Source: JBEVMS01 sp040508515
GTDB lineage: Bacteria; Pseudomonadota; Gammaproteobacteria; Xanthomonadales; Rhodanobacteraceae
Assembly (NCBI GenBank): GCA_040508515.1
Contig: JBEVMS010000197.1
Span: 1 to 12,821, forward strand
DNA: 12,821 nt
Direction: 5' to 3'
Shown: positions 7,561 through 12,821 of the stretch, one piece after another
How positions within the stretch are numbered: position 1 is the first letter of the stretch
Layout: each line of letters begins with the position of its first letter
The notes under the pieces: model-generated
What the model saw: only the letters and a program-made list of their open reading frames with translations
The model's database searches: none
Told to the model about the DNA's origin: nothing
Position numbers and translations under genes: made by a program

Positions 7561-8340
7561 TCACGGTGCGGGCGTGTCGCTGCTTTCGGACGGCTTGACC
7601 AGCCAACGGGTGGCTACGATGCCCAGTTCGTAGAGCAGACACATCGGGATGCCCAGCATCATCATCGACGTCAGATCCGGCGGCGTGATGAACGCAGCGA
7701 TCGCGAACGCGCCGACGATGGCGTAACGGCGCCCCTCGCGCAGTTTTTTCACATCGACTATGCCAATCGCCGCGCAGATCACCACCGCCACCGGCACCTC
7801 GAAACACAGGCCGAAAGCGAAGAACATCAGCATCACGAAATCCAGGTAATGCGTGATGTCGGTCATCATCTCCACGCCCTGCGGCGTGACCGCGGTGAGA
7901 AACCGAAACGCCGCCGGCAACACCAGGAAATACGCGAACGCGGCGCCGGTGTAGAACAGCAACAACGCGGCGACCAGCAACGGGCGCGCCAGCCGTTTCT
8001 CGTGCTTGTACAGGCCGGGGCTGACGAATGCCCACAACTGATAGAGGATCATCGGCATGCTGATGAACAGCGCCGCATAGAGTGCCAGCTTCAATGGCGT
8101 GACGAACGGGCTGGCCACTTCGGTGGCGATCAGATGCGCACCCGCCGGCAGCCGCGACACCAGCGGCTCGGCCAGCTCGGTATAAAGCCGGTTGGCGAAG
8201 GGCACCAGGCAGCCCAGCACCACGATCACGGTGATCCCTGCGCGCAGCAGGCGCGAACGCAATTCCAGAAGATGCGAGAACAAGCCTTGCTGGGATTCCT
8301 CGGCCGATTCCTCCGGCCCACTCAATTCAGGCGCCGCCAT
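7561..8340 (-). CDS. tatC: Sec-independent protein translocase subunit TatC
   Basis: A 259-residue inner-membrane protein, the receptor that with TatB binds twin-arginine signals of folded proteins. Six membrane segments fit about 34-52, 80-100, 118-140, 162-185, 204-219 and 223-246. Family hallmarks are present: the cytoplasmic N-terminal motif HLLELRSRL (23-31) with Glu26 for signal recognition, LYQLWAFVSPGLYKHEKR in the second-to-third-helix region (99-116), FGLCFEVPV with Glu181, and ITPPDLTS (218-225). The N terminus has about 15 extra acidic/Ser residues and the C-terminal tail is short. The ATG at 8340 has AAAGGA 8 nt upstream and lies inside the end of tatB, with a 14-nt overlap that suggests translational coupling. 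Confidence 0.96.
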   Translation of the reverse strand: MAAPELSGPEESAEESQQGLFSHLLELRSRLLRAGITVIVVLGCLVPFANRLYTELAEPLVSRLPAGAHLIATEVASPFVTPLKLALYAALFISMPMILYQLWAFVSPGLYKHEKRLARPLLVAALLLFYTGAAFAYFLVLPAAFRFLTAVTPQGVEMMTDITHYLDFVMLMFFAFGLCFEVPVAVVICAAIGIVDVKKLREGRRYAIVGAFAIAAFITPPDLTSMMMLGIPMCLLYELGIVATRWLVKPSESSDTPAP

Positions 8341-8758
8341 GCGGGTGATCCTTTGCTGGCGTTACGTCGTCAATGGCGGCCACGCGCGGCGCGGCGAGCG
8401 CGGGCTCGGAGGGTGCCGCAGGCCTGGCCGGTTCATCGGGCGCGGCCTTGGGGGTATTCAGCGGATTGCTGCTGAAGGTGGAGGCCGCTTGGGCGAACGG
8501 ATCGCGCACTTGCTGCACGGTGGCGTTGAACCGCGTCTGCGCCTCTTCGGCCTGTGCGGCGGCAGCCTTGGCGGCGCGCTTGATTTCCTCCAGCTCAAGC
8601 TCGCGCTCGACTTCGTTGCGCACGCCCTCCCAGCCGGCGCGCGCGCGCCGCAGCAACGCGCCGGCGGTACGCGCCGCGACGGGCAGCTTTTCCGGGCCAA
8701 GCACGATCAGCGCGATCACTGCCAGCAGCAGCATTTTGCCTAGGCTGATATCGATCAT
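8327..8758 (-). CDS. tatB: Sec-independent protein translocase subunit TatB
   Basis: A 143-residue subunit with one N-terminal membrane helix (about 3-20), the Gly-Pro hinge in VLGPEKLPV (19-27), an amphipathic helix (about 25-50), a Glu/Ala/Lys-rich helical stretch to about residue 80, and a disordered Pro/Ala-rich tail. TatB binds TatC and the signal peptide to form the substrate receptor. The MIDISLGKML start matches the MFDIGFSELL pattern of TatB, which separates it from TatA. Only a weak Shine-Dalgarno (GCAGGGCG) is visible. tatA ends 27 bp upstream and tatC overlaps the 3' end. Confidence 0.95.
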   Translation of the reverse strand: MIDISLGKMLLLAVIALIVLGPEKLPVAARTAGALLRRARAGWEGVRNEVERELELEEIKRAAKAAAAQAEEAQTRFNATVQQVRDPFAQAASTFSSNPLNTPKAAPDEPARPAAPSEPALAAPRVAAIDDVTPAKDHPHGGA

Positions 8759-8785
8759 CGAAACGCCCTGCGCAACACCAAGCGA

Positions 8786-9082
8786 TTACTTGGGGTTGCT
8801 GTTTTCGTGGTGATGCTCGGGCGCGCCGGGCGGGGTTCCCGTGGGCAGTGGATCGGGCGCGGCCGTGCTGGTGGCATGCACCGGCGGCACAGGGTTGACC
8901 GGCGGATCGGCGCGCAGGCGTTCCTGCTCGCGCAGACGCTCCTTCTCGGCCTCGTCACCCTCCAGGCCCTTCTTGAAATCACGTACCGCGCCACCGATGT
9001 CCGAACCGACATTGCGCAGTTTCTTGGTGCCAAATACCAGCACGACGATCAACAGAAAAGCCAAAACGTGCCAAATACTCAT
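8786..9082 (-). CDS. tatA: Sec-independent protein translocase subunit TatA
   Basis: A 98-residue pore-forming subunit: one membrane helix (about 4-18), the FGTKKLRNVG hinge (17-26), an amphipathic helix continuing through GSDIGGAVRDFKKGL (26-40), a charged Glu/Arg/Lys segment (about 41-58) and a Pro-rich tail with a His triplet near the end. TatA oligomers are recruited to the TatBC-substrate complex. A GAGG lies about 8 nt before the ATG. It is the first gene of the tatABC cluster; ysc84 ends only 64 bp upstream on the same strand. Confidence 0.95.
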   Translation of the reverse strand: MSIWHVLAFLLIVVLVFGTKKLRNVGSDIGGAVRDFKKGLEGDEAEKERLREQERLRADPPVNPVPPVHATSTAAPDPLPTGTPPGAPEHHHENSNPK

Positions 9083-9123
9083 GGCGGAAACCTCGTCAAC
9101 TCAAATGAAAGCGCGGGGGCACA

Positions 9124-9129
9124 GTATAC
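9124..9129 (-). promoter_or_regulatory. Candidate -10 box for tatABC
   Basis: TATACT on the minus strand (5 of 6 consensus bases) lies 41 nt before the tatA ATG, in the 64-bp gap after ysc84. No convincing -35 box is found at 16-18 nt, where the end of ysc84 lies. tatABC may have its own weak promoter or be read through from ysc84. Confidence 0.3.
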
Positions 9130-9146
9130 GCCCCACGCGGTGCGAC

Positions 9147-9830
9147 CTAGCGCTGAGTGTACTCTTCCAGGCGGTCACGGAAGTCGACCACCTGGCCAGG
9201 CACGTTGCTGACGCCGCCTTCGAAAATGCGCCGCGGGGTCACCCCGTCGCCGTAGATCGCCACATTGGCGTCGTAATCGATCCGCAGCACCGAGCCATCC
9301 AACGCCACGCCCGCAAACAGGCCGCGCGAACGGGAATAAGAATATATCTCGGCTTTCAATTGGCTGTCGGTAGAGGCGCTGGCATTGCGCCCGACCGGGC
9401 CGGCGGCGGCCGCCGCATCGGCGCCGATGGTGAATTTTCCATTTACGATCGAATCCACGCCACGCTGGGTGCGGAACACCAAAACCACGTCGGTGGAGGA
9501 CACGCCCGCCTGGAAACCGATGCTGCCGCCGGTGATCGTGATGAAGCTGGGATTGGACCAGGTGCCGTTGGCCTGTTTCACCGAGATCAGGCCTTCGCCG
9601 CGGCGCCCGCCGAACACGAAGCCGACTTTCAGCACGTCGGGGATCACCGCGATCGCGCGAGCCTCCTTGAGCAGGTCCGACGGAATCGACTTGTCCGGCG
9701 CCTCCATGATTTCGCGCAGCACACGTACCGAGTTATGCGCCCGCACCAGCGGCGGGTCTTCGGCGTGCACGGCCATCGCGGGCAACAGCAGGGCCAGCAG
9801 CAACAGGCGACGCAGCGAGATTTTCAACAT
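9147..9830 (-). CDS. Exported Ysc84/SYLF-domain lipid-binding protein
   Basis: A 227-residue protein of the Ysc84 (SYLF) family. Eukaryotic members bind membrane phosphoinositides; the bacterial role is poorly known, so a lipid-binding function is family inference. A signal peptide spans 1-23 (MLKISLRRLLLLALLLPAMA then VHA/E) with no lipobox. The Arg-Arg pair sits against the hydrophobic core without a Tat consensus, so Sec export is likely. Family motifs are KVGFVFGGRRGEGLIS (68-83), GSIGFQAGVSSTDVVLVF (102-119), GADAAAAAGPVGR (136-148) and AEIYSYSRSRGLFAGVALDG (160-179). The start at 9830 is chosen over an upstream in-frame ATG at 9878 because AAGGAG precedes it at 6 nt and the signal peptide begins there. 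It is divergent from hemH and upstream of tatABC on the same strand. Confidence 0.85.
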   Translation of the reverse strand: MLKISLRRLLLLALLLPAMAVHAEDPPLVRAHNSVRVLREIMEAPDKSIPSDLLKEARAIAVIPDVLKVGFVFGGRRGEGLISVKQANGTWSNPSFITITGGSIGFQAGVSSTDVVLVFRTQRGVDSIVNGKFTIGADAAAAAGPVGRNASASTDSQLKAEIYSYSRSRGLFAGVALDGSVLRIDYDANVAIYGDGVTPRRIFEGGVSNVPGQVVDFRDRLEEYTQR

Positions 9831-9836
9831 GGAAAG

Positions 9837-9842
9837 CTCCTT
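9837..9842 (-). promoter_or_regulatory. ysc84-family gene ribosome binding site (AAGGAG)
   Basis: AAGGAG on the minus strand, 6 nt before the ATG at 9830, decides the start against the longer frame from 9878. Confidence 0.7.
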
Positions 9843-9945
9843 CGGGGAAGCAAGTGGCGGAGGGCACATCGGTGGCATGGGGTGATCCCGCGCGTCGGGG
9901 CGCTTGTGGCAGACTCGTGCGATTCATCCCTCCAAGCGCGCCACC

Positions 9946-11073
9946 ATGCCAGGCAGCAACAACTATACCGGCCTCGCCGGCTATTCCCATGACCAGCCCG
10001 TTCAGGCGGGTGTGCTGCTGGTGAATCTGGGCACACCCGAGGCGCCCACCGCGCAGGCGGTGCGTCCTTACCTGGCCGAATTCCTCGGCGATCCGCGGGT
10101 GATCGAATACCCGCGCTGGCTGTGGCGGCTGATCCTGCACGGGGTGATCTTGCGCATCCGTCCGGCCAAATCGGCACACGCCTATGCGCGCATCTGGACC
10201 GAGCAAGGCTCGCCGCTGCGCAGTGGCAGCGAAGCGCTGACCCAGGCGCTGCAAGCGGAACTGGCACGCCAGCGGCCCGGCCCGATCCGCGTCGCGCTGG
10301 CGATGCGCTACGGCCGCACCTCGGTACGCGACGCTATCGAACAGCTGCAACGCGAAGGCGTGCGCCGGTTGCTGGTGCTGCCGCTGTACCCGCAATACTC
10401 GGCCACCTCCACCGGCTCGGTGCTCGATGCGCTGGCCGATACGCTCAAGCGCCTGCGCTGGCCGCCGGAGCTGCGCATCATCAACGATTACCACGACGAT
10501 CCGGCGCATATCGAAGCGCTGGCGCAGTCGATCGAGCAATGGTGGGCCACGCACGGACGCGGCGATAGATTGCTGCTCTCCTTCCACGGCATTCCCGAGC
10601 GTTACGTCAAGGCCGGCGATCCTTACTACTGCCAATGTCAGGCCACCGCGCGGCTGTTGCGCCAGCGCCTGGGCCTGAGCGAGGAGCAATTGCTGATCAG
10701 CTTCCAGTCGCGCGTGGGCCGCGAGCGCTGGCTGCATCCTTACACCGATGCAACCGTGCGCGAACTGGCCGCGCAGGGCGTCCAGCGGCTGGATGTGGCG
10801 TGTCCTGGTTTTGCAGTGGATTGCCTGGAAACGCTGGAAGAAATCGCCATGCAGAACCGCGATTTCTTCATCGAGGCCGGTGGCCGCGAACTGCGCTATA
10901 TCCCCGCGCTCAACGACACCCCTGCGCAGGTCGCCGCATTGGCGCAGTTGGTGATCAAGCACACGCAGGGATGGCCGGAGTTCGCCGCCGACTACGATGC
11001 CCACGCCCGCCGCGCCGAACAACGCGCGGCCTGCCTGCGCGCCCAGGCCAAGCAGCGCGATTTCGGCGAGTAG
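9946..11073 (+). CDS. hemH: Ferrochelatase (protoporphyrin/coproporphyrin ferrochelatase)
   Basis: A 375-residue enzyme that inserts Fe(II) into the porphyrin in the last stage of heme synthesis, at the cytoplasmic side of the membrane. Family motifs are GVLLVNLGTPEAPT (22-35), LPLYPQYSATSTG (145-157), LLSFHGIPERYVKAGDPY (210-227) with catalytic His214, FQSRVGRERWLHPYTD (253-268) and CPGFAVDCLETLEEI (286-300) with conserved Glu295. It is about 55 residues longer than the E. coli enzyme, mainly a hydrophilic N terminus of about 20 and a charged C-terminal tail of about 35. The first ATG of the frame (9946) is used; an earlier TTG at 9904 would add 14 unconvincing residues. No clear Shine-Dalgarno or promoter is visible in the 115-bp gap shared with the divergent ysc84 gene. 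Confidence 0.95.
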   Translation: MPGSNNYTGLAGYSHDQPVQAGVLLVNLGTPEAPTAQAVRPYLAEFLGDPRVIEYPRWLWRLILHGVILRIRPAKSAHAYARIWTEQGSPLRSGSEALTQALQAELARQRPGPIRVALAMRYGRTSVRDAIEQLQREGVRRLLVLPLYPQYSATSTGSVLDALADTLKRLRWPPELRIINDYHDDPAHIEALAQSIEQWWATHGRGDRLLLSFHGIPERYVKAGDPYYCQCQATARLLRQRLGLSEEQLLISFQSRVGRERWLHPYTDATVRELAAQGVQRLDVACPGFAVDCLETLEEIAMQNRDFFIEAGGRELRYIPALNDTPAQVAALAQLVIKHTQGWPEFAADYDAHARRAEQRAACLRAQAKQRDFGE

Positions 11074-11094
11074 CCACGTTCGTCACGGCGTGGC
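11073..11094 (+). terminator. Hairpin overlapping the hemH stop codon
   Basis: GCCACG (11073-11078) pairs with CGTGGC (11089-11094) around 10 nt, beginning at the last base of the TAG stop codon. There is no T-tract. A second hairpin, CGAGCG / CGCTCG (11123-11128 and 11140-11145), follows. Together they are a plausible but weak end for hemH mRNA. Confidence 0.3.
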
Positions 11095-11171
11095 ACGCGC
11101 CGGTCCAAACGCCCACCGTCGCCGAGCGATGCCGCGTGCCGCTCGCCAGGCGCCGTCAGCCACCAGCGAAC

Positions 11172-11212
11172 AAAAACCACCCCGTGCACCGAGACGCTCC
11201 GCATGCCGCACG
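11172..11212 (-). terminator. Possible terminator of the ABC exporter operon
   Basis: Read on the minus strand after the permease stop codon, CGTGC and GCACG (11212-11208 and 11187-11183) can pair across 20 nt. Six bases later comes a T5 run (11176-11172). The long loop makes the stem weak. Confidence 0.2.
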
Positions 11213-11218
11213 ACCGGC

Positions 11219-12400
11219 TTACGAAGAAATCGCCAACCGCTCGGAGCGATACAACTGCGCGGTGATCGCCACCGCCACAATCGCCGCCAGCGCACTGCCG
11301 CCCAGACACAGGCCCATTGACGACGCACTCAGCGGCTCGCCGCGCAACAGCTGCATGATGCCCAGATGCTGGCCCAGCAGCGGCACCGCGTACATCCAGT
11401 CCTGCGGCTTGAACGGCAACGTCGACAACAGCACGCTGGGAATCGCCGGCACCAGCAGCAACAGCGAGAGATAGGTCTGCGCCTCGCGGTAGCTTTTGGC
11501 GAACGCCGACACCAGCGACTGCAGCGCTGCCAGCAGCACGATCAGCGGGATCATCAGCAGCAGCACGTTGCTGGCGAAATGGACGCCTAAATCCAATTCC
11601 ATGCCCAGCTTCTCGGTCGGCAGAAAACGCCCGACCACGGCGAACGCCGCCAGGCTGATCAACAGGCTGACCGCCGAAAACACGCTGATCGCCGCCAGCT
11701 TGCCAGCCAGGATGCGCCAGCGCGCCACGGGGTTGGCGAACAGCGGTTCCAGCGATTGGCGCTCGCGCTCGCCGGCGGTCAGGTCGATCGCCAGATACAT
11801 GCCGCCCATGAACACGGTGAGCACGAAGAAATACGGCAGGATCGAGAACATCAACGCCGCGCGCGCCTGCGCCGACGCCTGATCGCGCCGCGCCACCACC
11901 AACGGCCACGCGGTGCTGGCCGACAACCCGCGTGCCACCAGGCGCATCGCGCCTTGCTGGCGCGCGTAGGTTTCGACCAACCCACTGACCCGCTCCACCG
12001 CGCTGTTGGCGTCGCGGCGCGAGGAGTCGTAGATCAACTCCACTTGCACCGGTTCGCCCTTGCGCCAGGCCTCGGGATAATCCGGCGCGATGCGCAGCAC
12101 CACGTCGGCGTCCTGTTGACGCACCGCGCGCTCCGGATCCGCAATCGGCGGCCCGGGCACGATGCCGCCGGCACGCAATTCGCCGAGCAGATTGGGCGCG
12201 TACTGCGCGCCGATCACCGGCACCGGCAGCGGCTGTTCGGCCTTCTCAAACTCGCGGTTCAACGTGAGGTTGAGCAGCAGCACCAGGATGATCGGCCCCA
12301 GCAAGGGGCCGGTCAGCAAGGCGCTGGTCAGCGTGCGGCGGTCGCGCAGGTTCTCGCGCACCTCCTTCATGAACACGGTCCACATCGCGCGCTGACTCAT
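11219..12400 (-). CDS. natB: ABC-2 type exporter permease, NatB-like
   Basis: A 393-residue inner-membrane permease of the ABC-2 family, NatB-like by architecture. One N-terminal membrane helix (about 24-44) follows the cytoplasmic start MWTVFMKEVRENLRDRRTL (6-24). A large hydrophilic extracytoplasmic domain (about 46-180) comes next, then five more membrane helices at about 186-206, 228-247, 273-295, 311-326 and 362-382. The family segment AIDLTAGERERQSLEPLFAN (204-223) precedes the third helix. NatB of Bacillus exports Na+ with NatA; the substrate here is unknown and the symbol only reflects family. The ATG overlaps the ATPase stop codon as ATGA, with GAAGGA upstream, so the two are translationally coupled. 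The gene converges on hemH. Confidence 0.85.
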   Translation of the reverse strand: MSQRAMWTVFMKEVRENLRDRRTLTSALLTGPLLGPIILVLLLNLTLNREFEKAEQPLPVPVIGAQYAPNLLGELRAGGIVPGPPIADPERAVRQQDADVVLRIAPDYPEAWRKGEPVQVELIYDSSRRDANSAVERVSGLVETYARQQGAMRLVARGLSASTAWPLVVARRDQASAQARAALMFSILPYFFVLTVFMGGMYLAIDLTAGERERQSLEPLFANPVARWRILAGKLAAISVFSAVSLLISLAAFAVVGRFLPTEKLGMELDLGVHFASNVLLLMIPLIVLLAALQSLVSAFAKSYREAQTYLSLLLLVPAIPSVLLSTLPFKPQDWMYAVPLLGQHLGIMQLLRGEPLSASSMGLCLGGSALAAIVAVAITAQLYRSERLAISS

Positions 12401-12821
12401 GCGGAAAGTCCTTCGTCGCTGCCGATGATGCTGACGAAGGCATCTTCCAGGCTGGCTTGTCCAGTCTGCTCGCGCAGCGCCGCCGGGGTGGCGTCGGCGA
12501 CCACCCGGCCGTGCGCGATCACCACGATGCGATCACACAGCGCCGCCACCTCTTGCATGATGTGGCTGCAAAACAGCACGCAGCGTCCCTCGTCGCGCAG
12601 GCCGCGCATGAACTGGCGCAAGCTGCGGGTGGCCATCACGTCCAGACCGTTGGTCGGTTCGTCCAGAATCACGTTGCGCGGATCGTGTACCAGCGCCCGC
12701 GCGATCGCGGTCTTCACCCGCTGGCCTTGCGAGAAACCCTCGGTACGCCGGTCGGCGATATCGGCCATCTCCAGCGCCGCGATCAGCGCCTCGCGCCGGC
12801 TGCGCAAGACGTCCTCGGGAA
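12397..12821 (-). CDS. natA: ABC exporter ATPase, NatA-like, C-terminal part, cut by window edge
   Basis: The last 140 residues of a nucleotide-binding subunit of roughly 240-300 residues; the Walker A half lies outside the right edge. Visible are the signature motif written FSQGQ instead of LSGGQ (near 12729-12743), then RVKTAIARALVHDP, Walker B with catalytic Glu in VILDEPTNGLD (near 12640-12672), and the H-loop SHIM (near 12556-12567). The C terminus ASLEDAFVSIIG is typical of NatA/CcmA-like exporter ATPases. It powers the NatB-like permease encoded directly downstream, which it overlaps by 4 bp (ATGA). Coordinates give only the in-window part; two bases at the edge belong to an incomplete codon. 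Confidence 0.9.
   Translation of the reverse strand, partial: PEDVLRSRREALIAALEMADIADRRTEGFSQGQRVKTAIARALVHDPRNVILDEPTNGLDVMATRSLRQFMRGLRDEGRCVLFCSHIMQEVAALCDRIVVIAHGRVVADATPAALREQTGQASLEDAFVSIIGSDEGLSA

Noticed and set aside
9904..9945. Upstream TTG start for hemH, and a sigma54-like TGGCAG...GTGC at 9907-9919
   Set aside because: The 14 extra residues have no family support and an ATG follows. The GG and GC of the sigma54-like element are 9 bases apart, not the required 10.
9733..11022. 429-codon minus-strand frame antisense to hemH and extending over the ysc84 start
   Set aside because: Its hemH portion is the shadow of a clear ferrochelatase, and its end overlaps ysc84 in another frame. 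The composition is Gln/Arg/His-rich.

Overview
The window looks like a chromosomal, mostly housekeeping segment from a GC-rich gammaproteobacterium. The gene set (gltB, envC, a CtpA-type S41 protease, a Tat-exported phosphocholine-type phospholipase C, tatABC, a Ysc84/SYLF protein, hemH and a NatAB-like ABC exporter), the strong GC3 bias and the protein sequences suggest Xanthomonadaceae. That placement is an inference from familiarity with these proteins, not a database result. There is no sign of a phage, plasmid, insertion sequence, integron, CRISPR array, tRNA or rRNA.

Layout. 1-1890 (minus, cut by the left edge) is the N-terminal part of the glutamate synthase large subunit. A divergent control region of about 270 bp (1903-2166) holds a good sigma70-type promoter for gltB, a cluster of overlapping inverted repeats, and a -10 box almost touching the envC start. 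On the plus strand follow envC (2167-3378), ctpA (3531-4898) and a phospholipase C (5076-7211). A 349-bp convergent gap (7212-7560) separates this run from the minus-strand block tatC-tatB-tatA-ysc84 (7561-9830). hemH (9946-11073) is on the plus strand. The right end is a minus-strand ABC exporter: permease (11219-12400) and the C-terminal part of its ATPase (12397-12821, cut by the right edge), joined by an ATGA overlap.

How the genes fit together. Several products act in the cell envelope. EnvC activates septal murein amidases, CtpA is a periplasmic processing protease, the phospholipase carries a twin-arginine signal, and TatABC is the translocase for such folded substrates. Ysc84 is a probable lipid-binding exported protein. 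gltB (ammonium assimilation) and hemH (last step of protoheme synthesis) are unrelated metabolic neighbours.

I found no convincing new biological system. The observations most worth checking are in the non-coding gaps and in small departures from family norms: a perfect CTGTCAT PhoB half-site with 11-nt periodic CAC/CAT triplets upstream of the phospholipase gene, a (GCACCG)4 microsatellite in the same gap, mutually exclusive inverted repeats between gltB and envC, a possibly leaderless envC transcript, and a LytM domain in EnvC that appears to lack a loop.
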